Origin: Pseudomonadota bacterium
GTDB taxonomy: Bacteria > Pseudomonadota > Alphaproteobacteria > Caedimonadales > UBA1908
Length of the DNA: 64,000 nt
Reading direction: 5' to 3'
Assembly: GCA_020161545.1 (NCBI GenBank)
Contig: JAIUNT010000003.1
Location: forward strand, 1 to 64,000
Positions 9,541 to 17,763 of this stretch are shown here, piece after piece (positions within the stretch are counted from its first letter, which is position 1; each line of letters starts with the position of its first letter). Made by a program: the position numbers and the translations under genes. The notes under the pieces were generated by a model. The model ran no database searches. It saw only the letters and a list, made by a program, of their open reading frames with translations, and was not told the origin of the DNA.

Positions 9541-10112
9541 GAAAGATTTGCCTCTTTGAGTAATGCGTTTTTAGATGTGAGCCCCCACCGGTATCCCCCA
9601 AGTCCGCCGTCTTTGCGGATAACCAGGTGGCAGGGGATAAAATAGGAAATGGGGTTGCGGCCAACGGCACTGGCCACCGCACGTACCGCTCGTGGTCGGC
9701 CAATATCCTGGGCCAGGTCAGAATAAGTGAGAAGAGTGCCCCTTTGGCGGCGCGCCAGAAGACCGTGCCACACATCTTCTTCAAGGCGGGTGCCACGAAA
9801 AGAGAGGCTGAGGGGTGCGCCTTTTGCTGGTGCTTGGAAAGACTTTTCGCCCATAAGGGGGCCGCATAGGTGGAGGGTCAGATTTGAAAGAACGCTTTCA
9901 TCCTCGCCAAAACCTAAGGCATAAACTGTATTTTGTGTGTCAAAAATAAGAACCCCCTGTCCTATGCCTGGATCTTTGAATAAAGACCAGTAAAGAGGCG
10001 TTTCCTCTTGGACAGGGGTGTAGATAACTCCGTTAGCTTGCAGCAGCCTTAGACACAGTGGCGTCGGCACCGCGTACGGCTTCAAGTTGCTCTTTGATAA
10101 CGTTTTGGACAT
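9537..10112 (-). CDS. ogt: Methylated-DNA-protein cysteine methyltransferase, with a changed active-site motif
   Basis: Suicide DNA-repair protein that moves methyl groups from O6-methylguanine to a cysteine. The active-site segment is FIPCHLVIRKDGGLGGYRWG. The cysteine and histidine are intact, but the arginine that normally follows (PCHR) is leucine. The helix-turn-helix part (LLTYSDLAQDIGRPRAVRAVASAVGRNP) fits the Ada/Ogt DNA-binding domain. The start is uncertain: the frame runs into the 3' end of thiD. ATG 10112 gives about 191 residues; GTG 10070 or GTG/ATG 10154 are alternatives. It overlaps thiD by about 80 bases and serC by 4. Repair activity is likely but the PCHL substitution makes this less than certain. 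Confidence 0.8.
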   Translation of the reverse strand: MSKTLSKSNLKPYAVPTPLCLRLLQANGVIYTPVQEETPLYWSLFKDPGIGQGVLIFDTQNTVYALGFGEDESVLSNLTLHLCGPLMGEKSFQAPAKGAPLSLSFRGTRLEEDVWHGLLARRQRGTLLTYSDLAQDIGRPRAVRAVASAVGRNPISYFIPCHLVIRKDGGLGGYRWGLTSKNALLKEANLS

Positions 10113-10815
10113 AGCTTCTTGCGTCTTCCACCGCACGGCGTAAAGGCTTACCACAAGCTATCCCAAAAGCAACGCTGGCTGTCAAGACGTCACCAGGGCC
10201 TGGCAGAATGCCTGGCGTCCTCGTGGAGGTGAAAATCTCCTGACAATCCCCGTCCATGAAGACGTCATAGACTGTGTCGCCCGCCAAAGAGCCACCTGTG
10301 AGCAGAACAGCCTTGTTACCAAGTGTCATGAGCATTTCTGCCACGTATTTCATGGTCTCAAGATCAAGAACACGCACGCCTGTGAGGCGGTAGGCTTCCG
10401 TCAAGTTGGGACACAGCAAATCCGCGTGGAAGAAAAGGCGTCGCTCAAATGCTTGGACGGCTGCGTGGTCAAGGACTTGCTTAGCACCGCGCCCTGGCGT
10501 CATGACGGGCTCAAGGATAAGAGGCAGTCCCGCGCCTGGCCCTTTTTCAATGAAGTCCGCAATCATATCCATCATGTCGGTGCCGATAAGACTACCAATC
10601 TTGATGCATTTGACATTTTCATCCACAAGACCACGCAATTGCGCTTCCACAATGGCAACGGGAATAGGATAAATCTGAGAAGGATCCTCTGGTGAGATGG
10701 AGTAAGTCGCAACGGTTCTGGCGCGTCCCCCCTGGCGTGTGACCTCTTGTAGATCTCTTTGAATTCCTGTACGCCCCCTGGGGTCAAATCGGCCTATGGT
10801 CAGAATTTCATGCAT
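10033..10815 (-). CDS. thiD: Hydroxymethylpyrimidine (phosphate) kinase, divergent; ThiD/PdxK superfamily
   Basis: 260-residue ribokinase-fold protein. The start MHEILTIGRFDPRGRTGIQRDL corresponds to the ThiD N-terminus, whose usual form is AGSDPSGGAGIQADL; several glycines are replaced. KIGSLIGTDMMDMIADFI, LLCPNLTEAYRLTG and AVLLTGGSL match ThiD blocks. The anion-hole motif, usually GTGC in ThiD, is GPGD with D209, which resembles pyridoxal kinases. It therefore probably phosphorylates HMP or HMP-P for thiamine synthesis or salvage, but pyridoxal kinase activity cannot be excluded. AGG lies just upstream of ATG 10815. It is first in a minus-strand run with ogt, serC, cmk and rpsA. No TPP riboswitch was seen in the 147-base leader. 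Confidence 0.72.
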   Translation of the reverse strand: MHEILTIGRFDPRGRTGIQRDLQEVTRQGGRARTVATYSISPEDPSQIYPIPVAIVEAQLRGLVDENVKCIKIGSLIGTDMMDMIADFIEKGPGAGLPLILEPVMTPGRGAKQVLDHAAVQAFERRLFFHADLLCPNLTEAYRLTGVRVLDLETMKYVAEMLMTLGNKAVLLTGGSLAGDTVYDVFMDGDCQEIFTSTRTPGILPGPGDVLTASVAFGIACGKPLRRAVEDARSYVQNVIKEQLEAVRGADATVSKAAAS

Positions 10816-10962
10816 AGGATACCTTTTTTGTTATGTTCCCTCATCTTTCATTGCACCATAGTTTCTTCATTCTGCCAAGTCACATCTGTTACTTTTGTCT
10901 ATCCATCTTTTTCTTTCTGATTTCTGGTGCTAGAATAAAGGAGATTTCAGGGACAATATCCA

Positions 10963-12639
10963 ATGATACGCACACTTAATCGCTTTTTGAGCGCTTGCTT
11001 TTTTCCAAAGGGGCCACTTAAGTGGTTTTTAATGGGGGGCTTTGGGGCTCTGCTTGCTCTATGCACGTGGATTGTCTACGCGGCAGGGGGTACCCAGTGT
11101 GCCTATGTGCATATTTATTATTTTCCCATTCTGGCATGCGGTATGTGCTTTGGTGCCAGAGGGGGCCTGAGCGCAGGGGCTTTCGCGGCCCTTTTATCGG
11201 GGCCACTTATGCCAATGGATACGGTGCACCAGTTGGATCAGCCCGTGTTTTCGTGGGTGCTGCGCGGCATCTTTTTCATGAGCATTGGCGGGCTTTCAGG
11301 CATGGGGGCCACCATTTTCAGAAGTTTCTTAGAAAACCAAAAACTGCGTCTTTTACAGGATCCCTTGACCCATGTTTGGAACATGCGCGGCTTAAAAGAG
11401 CATGCCATGACCCGGCAGCGCCAGGGAAAAAAGCTTGTGGCTGTGCTCATTGAAATCAAGCAACTTGTCCAGATTGATGCGGCACTGGGGCCTGAGGGTA
11501 CACAAGGGCTCTTGCGGCAGATTTGCGAACGTCTTGTGACCCTTGCCTCCTCCTCGGCGACGGTGGGGCACCTGGAGACGGGGGGATTTGTCCTGCTCTG
11601 TGAGAGTTTGGAGAGCGCGCACCGCTTGGTCGAAATTTGCCGTACCTACTTTACGGGATCCTTTACGGTTGATCATGTGCCTGTGTTTGCAGAGCTCCAT
11701 TACGGTATTGCCCAAGCGGATTCTGCGACAGAGCCCATGACGACCTTACTGCGAAAGGCTAAAATCGCCACAAACCGTTCTTTGGAGCTCAAGCGTGATT
11801 TTGCCGCGTTCAAAGAAGAGGATGATCAAAAACTTCAAAGGAGCGTATTTATTACCCATGCGCTCAAGACCGCTTTGGACGCGTCACAACTGCGCCTTTA
11901 CTATCAACCTAAGGTGTCCCTGGAAACGGGGCGCGTTCTGGGTATGGAGGCGCTGGTGCGCTGGCCGCACCCCGAATATGGCATGATTCCCCCCGGTGAG
12001 TTTGTACCAGTCATCGAGACCACACTGCTCGTGAATCCCTTCACGAAATGGTTGATTCACCAGGGTATGGCCCAGCTTGCCCAGTGGCACGCCCAGGGCT
12101 TAGAGGTTTCCATGAGCCTCAACTTCTCCATGGCCAATTTCCAGGATATGTCTTTGATTGAGGAGCTTGAAAGTCTTGTGGGCGAGTACTCCCTCAAGCC
12201 CCAGTTCGTAGAAATTGAGGTCACAGAGACCGCCGTTGCCACCAATATTGCGTCCATTCGCGATATTCTCTTTTACCTCAGGCAAAAGGGATACCGCATT
12301 GCCGTTGATGATTTTGGAACGGGGCAATCGTCTTTGAATTATCTGTTTGAGCTACCCTTTGACGTTTTGAAGATTGATCAGGTCTTTGTGCGAGCCATGT
12401 GTGAAAACTCTGGCGCCGAGGCCATTGTGCGCTCAGCCCTTCTCTTGGCCAAGGAGCTGAACTTAGAGTCCGTTGCAGAAGGGGTTGAGAATGCAAAAGA
12501 GCTTGATCTTTTGCAAGCCATGGGATGCGCCATTGGGCAAGGGTACCACTTCGCCCGCCCCATGCCTGCGGAGCTGGCGACCCAGTGGCTTAAGAGTCAT
12601 GCTTTTGTAAAGATTGCCAATACCCATGCCCAAAAGTAA
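10963..12639 (+). CDS. Membrane-anchored c-di-GMP phosphodiesterase (degenerate GGDEF plus EAL)
   Basis: 558-residue signalling protein. Residues about 15-115 hold several membrane segments. Residues about 130-275 look like a GGDEF domain, but where GGDEF should be the sequence reads LETGGFVLL, so diguanylate cyclase activity is unlikely. Residues about 300-550 form an EAL domain: EALVRW, the N of LNFSMANF, the E of VEIEVTE, DDFGTG, the K of LKIDQVF, EGVE and QGYHFARP are all present, so hydrolysis of c-di-GMP to pGpG is expected. It is transcribed alone and convergent with cca, overlapping it by 50 bases. The substrate signal sensed by the membrane part is unknown. Confidence 0.88.
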   Translation: MIRTLNRFLSACFFPKGPLKWFLMGGFGALLALCTWIVYAAGGTQCAYVHIYYFPILACGMCFGARGGLSAGAFAALLSGPLMPMDTVHQLDQPVFSWVLRGIFFMSIGGLSGMGATIFRSFLENQKLRLLQDPLTHVWNMRGLKEHAMTRQRQGKKLVAVLIEIKQLVQIDAALGPEGTQGLLRQICERLVTLASSSATVGHLETGGFVLLCESLESAHRLVEICRTYFTGSFTVDHVPVFAELHYGIAQADSATEPMTTLLRKAKIATNRSLELKRDFAAFKEEDDQKLQRSVFITHALKTALDASQLRLYYQPKVSLETGRVLGMEALVRWPHPEYGMIPPGEFVPVIETTLLVNPFTKWLIHQGMAQLAQWHAQGLEVSMSLNFSMANFQDMSLIEELESLVGEYSLKPQFVEIEVTETAVATNIASIRDILFYLRQKGYRIAVDDFGTGQSSLNYLFELPFDVLKIDQVFVRAMCENSGAEAIVRSALLLAKELNLESVAEGVENAKELDLLQAMGCAIGQGYHFARPMPAELATQWLKSHAFVKIANTHAQK

Positions 12640-13795
12640 GGCACTCGTTCTTTGAGGCAATAAACCCCTCCCGCGCCCACCAGTGCTGGATTTGCCTGAG
12701 CACTGTCCCAAGTTCTTTCCCCGTCAGCCCCCAGGGTTTAAGATCATGACCCGTCAAGGGGAAGGGAGGCACGTCCTGTGCCAAAATAGCCATTGCATGT
12801 GCCAAGTCATCGGGATCGCTATGGGGCAAAAGCCCCAGGGTCTGGCGCAAAAATAACCAATCCCCTGCCAGATCCGCACCATGTTCAAACATCACAATGC
12901 GCAAGTTATTTTGTAAGGCGGCGCTCGTGAAAAGATCCTGGAGTTGTGTTTGAAGGGCTTTTGGCAGGCGAAGGGTTTCAAGGGCGCGCGGCGTATTCCA
13001 AAAAAGAAGGGCAAGGCGGCGGCGCAGGCTGGGCTCACTTCCTTCCAGGGTGACGCCGCGGCGCCAGAAATGGGGGCTAGCCTTGCCCTCAAAAAGGGTC
13101 TGCCAAACTTGCGTCTCGTCCATTTGGAGGAGGGCTGTAAGAAAGGCGCTTGCCTTGGCTTGGGTGCAAAGGGAGGTGATCTCTTGGGTGACTCGCTCAC
13201 GCGAGAGGGTCGTCAGAAGCGCGCGTTCCTCACGGCAAGCCGCGAGGGAGGCTTCGTCCAGAGACCCCTTCCCAAAGCGCGCCACAAAGCGAAAGAAGCG
13301 CAAAATGCGCAGGGCGTCTTCGCGAATACGCTCGGCCGGGTCACCAATGAAGCGCACAAGTCCTGCCATGAGATCCGCACGTCCTCCATGGGGATCATAA
13401 AGACGCCCCTCTGTGTCCAAATAAAGGGCGTTGATGGTAAAGTCGCGCCTGGCTGCGTCCTCGTTCCAATCCTTTGAAAAGGCAACGGTTGCGTGGCGTC
13501 CGTGGGTTTCTTCGTCCCGGCGCAGGGTCGTGATCTCAAAGCGGTCCCCCGCACACAGCACCGTCACGGTGCCGTGTTCAATACCTGTGGGGATGGGCTT
13601 CAAACCCGCCTCTCCCGTGAGGACCATGACCTCGCCAGGCAAAAGGGTTGTGGCCAGGTCAATGTCGTGGGTGTCCTGCCCCAAAAGGGCGTCCCGTACA
13701 CATCCCCCTACAAAGCGTACGTCGCGGCTCTCAGGAAAGGCCGCCAAGAGGCGGGTGACACCGGGGCGCGTGCGCCAGGGGGGGGACATGTCCAT
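12590..13795 (-). CDS. cca: CCA tRNA nucleotidyltransferase / poly(A) polymerase family
   Basis: 401-residue class II nucleotidyltransferase, expected to add or repair the 3' CCA of tRNAs. VRFVGGCVRDALLG and HDIDLATTLLP carry the GG-VRD and metal-binding D-x-D motifs of the Pol-beta-like head. RRDFTINALYLD and EDALRILRFFRFVARFG are the neck motifs, followed by a helical body. The length is typical of alphaproteobacterial CCA enzymes. Starts at 13795 or 13789 differ by two residues. The 3' end overlaps the EAL gene on the other strand by 50 bases. It lies 6 bases downstream of the lipoprotein gene, so the two are probably cotranscribed. Confidence 0.92.
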   Translation of the reverse strand: MDMSPPWRTRPGVTRLLAAFPESRDVRFVGGCVRDALLGQDTHDIDLATTLLPGEVMVLTGEAGLKPIPTGIEHGTVTVLCAGDRFEITTLRRDEETHGRHATVAFSKDWNEDAARRDFTINALYLDTEGRLYDPHGGRADLMAGLVRFIGDPAERIREDALRILRFFRFVARFGKGSLDEASLAACREERALLTTLSRERVTQEITSLCTQAKASAFLTALLQMDETQVWQTLFEGKASPHFWRRGVTLEGSEPSLRRRLALLFWNTPRALETLRLPKALQTQLQDLFTSAALQNNLRIVMFEHGADLAGDWLFLRQTLGLLPHSDPDDLAHAMAILAQDVPPFPLTGHDLKPWGLTGKELGTVLRQIQHWWAREGFIASKNECLTFGHGYWQSLQKHDS

Positions 13796-13801
13796 AATGG
13801 G

Positions 13802-14374
13802 TTACAGCTTTGACACTGTCACGCCTTGGAGGCTTTCGCTCAGCGCTTCACGCAGGCGTCCATCAAGATCCTTCACAAGGCCTTGAATGAATTCCTCCAC
13901 GCGGGCCTCTTTTTCGTTGAGGGTGAGCCCTTCAGGGAAGGTCATTTGCTTGCCCGCACGCAGCGCACCCGTGCGCACGGCGTCACCGTGTCCATCGCGG
14001 AACTCAAGACGCGCTTGGACAGTTGCCGCTATGCGTTCTTCTTGATCCTTGGTGAAAAAGCCCTCAAGGCCCTTGGTGGCTTTCTCCAGCCCCTGGCGCT
14101 TAAAGGAGACATTCTCGATTGTAAAGGTGAATTGCCCTTGGGTGTGGCCGGGCATCAGGGTTTCCCTGGCCCAATCCTCGACAGCCTTTGCAGTGCGCTC
14201 CTCAAGGTTAACATGGGAGGGATCCTCAAAAGGATTGTCCATGGCGTTGATGACCTCCACCTGGGAGGGAGCCAGTTGTATGGTGTCCCCGTGGAAGGGG
14301 GTGACGGTACGCTGTGCGCTATTGCCCGCGCATCCTGCCAAAAGAAGGGCAAGCACAAGGGATGTTTTTTGCAT
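13802..14374 (-). CDS. Predicted lipoprotein, unknown function
   Basis: About 190 residues. The N-terminus MQKTSLVLALLLAGCAGN is a textbook lipoprotein signal with lipobox LAGC and modified Cys15. ATG 14374 is preferred over GTG 14413 because of this signal and an AGGAGAT Shine-Dalgarno just upstream. The mature part is a single charged domain with predicted helix-rich segments and a long amphipathic stretch near the C-terminus; I cannot assign a family. It sits directly upstream of cca on the same strand. A role at the envelope is inferred from the signal only. Confidence 0.82.
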   Translation of the reverse strand: MQKTSLVLALLLAGCAGNSAQRTVTPFHGDTIQLAPSQVEVINAMDNPFEDPSHVNLEERTAKAVEDWARETLMPGHTQGQFTFTIENVSFKRQGLEKATKGLEGFFTKDQEERIAATVQARLEFRDGHGDAVRTGALRAGKQMTFPEGLTLNEKEARVEEFIQGLVKDLDGRLREALSESLQGVTVSKL

Positions 14375-14429
14375 GGAAGATCTCCTTATCTGAAGATGAA
14401 CTGATTGTCCCACCTTAGAAACAAATCAC

Positions 14430-15578
14430 TTAAAACTCAAGGGCGTCAAACATGGGGTCATCAGGGGAGGCGCCGTGGGGGTCCTCTTCAAGGGCCTGGG
14501 ACAGAGGCGTCTTTTTGAGACCCATGCGCACGAGGGAAAAGGCGTCCTCCATGACGCCTGCCATCATCTCTTGGAGTAAAGAGGCCTGTGAATGGAGCAG
14601 GGCGGTGGCGCTTGAGGGTTCTAGGGGTATGTCATTGTGGGGCCCCATCCCAAGGCATGGACATCCGGTCTTGTGTAGCCAAGTGGATTGCCCATCCCAC
14701 GCCAGCGCCAGGGAACTGGGCGCCCTTGCGTGGGCAATGTGCAGTTCAACGGCAACATAAAAATCCCCCACCATGTCCACAACTTGATCGCATATTTGGA
14801 GCATCTTCCAGGGCTTAAGAAATGGTTCATAGGCGGGTGTTTGGAGAAGGCGTGATTTCTTCTGCCCGAAATAGGTGCGAAGACGACGGCGGGCGCTGTT
14901 AAAGTCACGTCTCACTTTTTTAAGCTCTGCCCGTGTTTGAGGAGGCTCTTCTCCCAGCCATGCGTGGGCGTCGGGAACGTTTTTATGGTGCAAAAGAAAA
15001 TCCGCTTTCTGGTCGATGCTGAGATCTTTGAAACGCTGTAAAAAGGAAAAGGAGACTGCGTCCATAAAGTCAACATTGTCCAGTTCCGGCCAAATGAGAC
15101 GTCCAATATGGCGGTTGATCAGGGTCTTGAGAAGCGTCATATGCTGCTCCCACGCCGCCTCAGCCACAATGGCACATAAGGGGCATGTTTTGCGCGCCAG
15201 AAAAAAATCTTGGCTAGGCGCAGCCTGGCTTGGACACACGGCCCCGTACATATCCAGGACTTCTTTGGGGGCAATCACCGCCCGCAGCTTTTCGTCCTGT
15301 GCACGAAAAAGGTCGCGCTCATAGTCAAGAATGGTCTCATTTTGCTCGCCTTTAATGGTCTTCATTTCCCAGGCGAGGGCATCAAGAAGCTCATAGGCTT
15401 GATCAAATAGTGTGCCGTAGTCCTGCGCGCTCCCCGGCTGAAGAAAAGCCCCTAAACGCTCCCCAAAGTGCTCAAGCGCCTCTTTGCTTGGCTCCGGGCT
15501 ACTGGCGCTGACAAATGAGGCGAAAAAAAAGACCGCGTAAGCGAGGGCTTGTTTTGACAAAACGGAAAGAAGTCGCAT
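14430..15578 (-). CDS. Secreted protein of unknown function with cysteine pairs
   Basis: About 382 residues from ATG 15578; a longer frame exists upstream, but this start places a signal peptide (MRLLSVLSKQALAYAVFFFASFVSA) at the N-terminus. The mature protein is helix-rich and charged. It has two close cysteine pairs, TCPLC near residue 140 and GCPC near residue 315, which could bind metal or form disulfides. No family recognised. It precedes the lipoprotein and cca on the same strand with a 55-base gap. The 144-base region upstream, towards the divergent DUF2608 gene, shows no clear promoter. Confidence 0.68.
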   Translation of the reverse strand: MRLLSVLSKQALAYAVFFFASFVSASSPEPSKEALEHFGERLGAFLQPGSAQDYGTLFDQAYELLDALAWEMKTIKGEQNETILDYERDLFRAQDEKLRAVIAPKEVLDMYGAVCPSQAAPSQDFFLARKTCPLCAIVAEAAWEQHMTLLKTLINRHIGRLIWPELDNVDFMDAVSFSFLQRFKDLSIDQKADFLLHHKNVPDAHAWLGEEPPQTRAELKKVRRDFNSARRRLRTYFGQKKSRLLQTPAYEPFLKPWKMLQICDQVVDMVGDFYVAVELHIAHARAPSSLALAWDGQSTWLHKTGCPCLGMGPHNDIPLEPSSATALLHSQASLLQEMMAGVMEDAFSLVRMGLKKTPLSQALEEDPHGASPDDPMFDALEF

Positions 15579-15722
15579 GACAAAGGGCCTGGGTTGTCCT
15601 GGTGTAGGATGTCTTTGTTTACCATTTGTTGCAAGGCGCTCTTTGTATTTTCTTGCATCCGACGTCAAAGCTGGCTAACACTTTTCTTATGTATAAATAG
15701 AATCCTGGTTGCTGCCCAATCC

Positions 15723-16466
15723 ATGTCACATCTTGCCATTCCCATTCACACCTTTGAAGAAATCGACCCCGCTCTTTTTGGGCCTGAAACCCTTGTGCTT
15801 TTGGATCTGGACAACACCGTATTTGCTTCTCAAACATGTTATGGGTCCGTTGAGTTTTTCATCCACCTTGTGCGTGATGAGATGGCACGTCGTAACATCT
15901 CACTCGACGCTGCGCGCGAAATTGTGGGACCCAGATGGAAGAGGGCTCAAGATTACATCACAACCCATCTGACCCATCCGAATGTGCCTCTTTTCATGGA
16001 CGATGTACGTGCGCGTGGAGGCCCCCTTTTAGCGCTCACGGCGCGCTATCCTGAAGTGTTGCCACAAACCATAGGGGCACTCGAGCATCATGGGGTGACT
16101 TTTGACGCCTTTGGGGATTTGTCCTTTGAAAAAACCTATGTGCATTTGGATAAGCATGCGCCGGCTCTTCTCCATAAGGGCGTTCTGTTTTGCCATGACC
16201 TTAATTCCAAGGGCCAAGTGTTTGAGGATTTCTACATGCCCTTTGCCCAGCACCGTTTGGAACAGGGGCTGCCCCCCATTGACCGTGTGATCTTGGTGGA
16301 TGATTGGGTACATAATTTTGAATCCATGGAAAAGGCTATGGAGAAACTGGGGCTCGCGTTCCAGGGATATCATTACCAATACGCGCGTCATGATTTTGAT
16401 TTAAGTCGCGCCCTTGCCCAAGAGGCCCATTTTCTTGGAGGACACGCCATTGGACACGCTCTATAG
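15723..16466 (+). CDS. DUF2608 family HAD-like protein
   Basis: About 247 residues. TLVLLDLDNTVFASQTCYGS is a HAD-type DxD motif (DLDNT), with later motif-II-like LLALTARY, a conserved lysine in SFEKTYVHL, and the acidic motif ILVDDWVHNF. This arrangement and length fit DUF2608, a family I associate mainly with intracellular bacteria such as Legionella and Chlamydiae. The substrate is not known. ATG 15723 is chosen because upstream residues look like untranslated sequence; the Shine-Dalgarno is poor, so the start is uncertain. The 3' end overlaps the next gene by 17 bases, so the two are probably translated together. Confidence 0.78.
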   Translation: MSHLAIPIHTFEEIDPALFGPETLVLLDLDNTVFASQTCYGSVEFFIHLVRDEMARRNISLDAAREIVGPRWKRAQDYITTHLTHPNVPLFMDDVRARGGPLLALTARYPEVLPQTIGALEHHGVTFDAFGDLSFEKTYVHLDKHAPALLHKGVLFCHDLNSKGQVFEDFYMPFAQHRLEQGLPPIDRVILVDDWVHNFESMEKAMEKLGLAFQGYHYQYARHDFDLSRALAQEAHFLGGHAIGHAL

Positions 16467-17244
16467 CCGCTTGCAAGCCCAGCCCTATGCGCGGGTTGCT
16501 TTTCCCATGCCCTCTTCCCAGATCAAAGGGGCGGTGGAGGCGTTCTTTGCCTTTTTGAAGGAATCCCAAAGCATTAAGGCGCATATCGATCTAGATATCG
16601 CGCCCCAGCACCGTCGTGGCGAGATAGGATATCGCTTACGCGAGGCCGATGACCTTTACGGGGACAGCAAAGAGTTTTTCCATTTTCATCCCATCATTTT
16701 TGATCACTACGCGGATTTTCTGGGTGAAAACCCTGTGGTCGCGCACTTTATGGCGTGCGCGAGACCCCTTTGGGAGGCGACGACCACCATTGTGCAAGAC
16801 ATGATGCAAAACTTGGATCAGGATTTTCCAGGCGCTTACGCACGCATTTTTGGCGCCTCACCCGTTCACGTGATTTTGCGTTTTTTAAAGTATGACTGGG
16901 CGGCGTGCGGCGCCTATTTGGCCAAGCCCCACTACGATGCGGGCTCCTTTACCCTGGCCATTGCGGAAAGTTGCGGGGGGCTTCGCATGGGGACGCTGCC
17001 TGAAAACCTTGCGCCCCTCACCCATGTACCGGGACAAGCCCTTTTCATGGTGTCCAGTAATTACGGCAAAATCTTAGACGGCGCCGAGATTGCCCCCGCC
17101 TGGCATGACGTCATCCAAATGGACGAGACAAAGGTTGGTAAACCTTTCTCCAGATGGGCGGTGGTGGCCTTTGTGGACGGGCATGGTGTGGAGGCGCTCA
17201 GCCGTGAAGAAACCCGCAAATGGTATGTCGCGCAAACCCTTTAA
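16450..17244 (+). CDS. 2-oxoglutarate/Fe(II)-dependent oxygenase superfamily protein
   Basis: About 264 residues from TTG 16450, which has GGAGG seven bases upstream; ATG 16414 lies further inside the previous gene and lacks one. The double-stranded beta-helix iron triad is visible: H161 and D163 in KPHYDAGSFTLAI, and distal H219 in PAWHDVIQ, followed by the Arg of SRWAVVAFV that would bind 2-oxoglutarate. The pattern resembles isopenicillin-N-synthase-like oxygenases. The substrate is unknown. It forms an overlapping pair with the DUF2608 gene. It ends exactly where the dispersed repeat begins. Confidence 0.75.
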   Translation: MDTLYSRLQAQPYARVAFPMPSSQIKGAVEAFFAFLKESQSIKAHIDLDIAPQHRRGEIGYRLREADDLYGDSKEFFHFHPIIFDHYADFLGENPVVAHFMACARPLWEATTTIVQDMMQNLDQDFPGAYARIFGASPVHVILRFLKYDWAACGAYLAKPHYDAGSFTLAIAESCGGLRMGTLPENLAPLTHVPGQALFMVSSNYGKILDGAEIAPAWHDVIQMDETKVGKPFSRWAVVAFVDGHGVEALSREETRKWYVAQTL

Positions 17245-17376
17245 AATGATTATGTCGTCAGGCTTCGGGATAAGCCGTGCTCACTTACTCATATGTAAGC
17301 TCCGCGCGGCTTACCCTCGTCTTCCTAATACTGATTTTAAATGCTTTAGCGCGGTCATTTTATGTGTTTAGCTATA
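17241..17376 (+). repeat. Dispersed intergenic palindromic repeat, copy A
   Basis: About 135 bases that are the reverse complement of 38643-38784, with roughly 80-85% identity by eye. Shared blocks include AATGATTATGTCGTCAGGC, GATAAGCCGTGCTCACTTA, AAGCTCCGCGCGGCTTACCC and TTTAAATGCTTT. The core is an imperfect inverted repeat with arms at about 17269-17288 and 17295-17315 that would form a roughly 20-bp stem with a TCATAT loop. It fills the gap between the convergent oxygenase and crcB genes. It has no coding gene of its own. It is possibly a REP- or MITE-like element acting as a bidirectional terminator or mRNA-end stabiliser (inference). Confidence 0.85.
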
Positions 17377-17385
17377 TCGCATAGC

Positions 17386-17763
17386 TCAGGCCATGAGGCG
17401 TACAAGGCGCATGCCTATAACGAAGGCGAGTAAGCTGAAGAGGACGCTGGCCAGAACGTAGGCAATCCCATAGAGGGTGAGACCCTTTTCCTGAAGCAGA
17501 CCCCACTCAAGGGCGAAGGCAGAAAAGGTGGTGAAGCCACCTAGAAACCCTGTGGTAAGGAAGGTGCGCACACCTGCGGGCATGGTCCACACGAGGGCGT
17601 CCGCCTCCATGATCACGGCCATAAGAAAACATCCAATAATATTGACGAGTAGAATGGGTAAGGGCAGGGGGCCTGCGCTTGCCGGCATCACACTTGCCAC
17701 AAACGCGCGCGCCACCGCCCCCAGCGCGCCGCCTAGCCCCACAACGAGATAATGAGAAAGCAT
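17386..17763 (-). CDS. crcB: Fluoride exporter CrcB/Fluc
   Basis: 125-residue membrane protein with four transmembrane helices that exports fluoride as a dual-topology dimer. VGLGGALGAVARAFV, LLVNIIGCFLMAVI and FLTTGFLGGFTTFSAFALE match the Fluc signatures GGxxGAxxRY-like, N-x-x-G-x-F and the TTFSTF-like pore motif. ATG 17763 is preferred: AGGGGAC precedes it and the protein starts at the usual family N-terminus. The leader back to the divergent rlpA gene lacks a recognisable fluoride riboswitch. Confidence 0.93.
   Translation of the reverse strand: MLSHYLVVGLGGALGAVARAFVASVMPASAGPLPLPILLVNIIGCFLMAVIMEADALVWTMPAGVRTFLTTGFLGGFTTFSAFALEWGLLQEKGLTLYGIAYVLASVLFSLLAFVIGMRLVRLMA

Noticed and set aside
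10816-10962. Possible TPP riboswitch upstream of thiD
   Set aside because: No CTGAGA or ACCTGATCTGG-like element could be found in the leader.
17090-17371. Short reading frame ending in MIMSSG-ISRAHL, also found at the second repeat copy
   Set aside because: It runs out of phase across the oxygenase gene into the repeat and has no start of its own; the matching peptides come from the shared DNA repeat.
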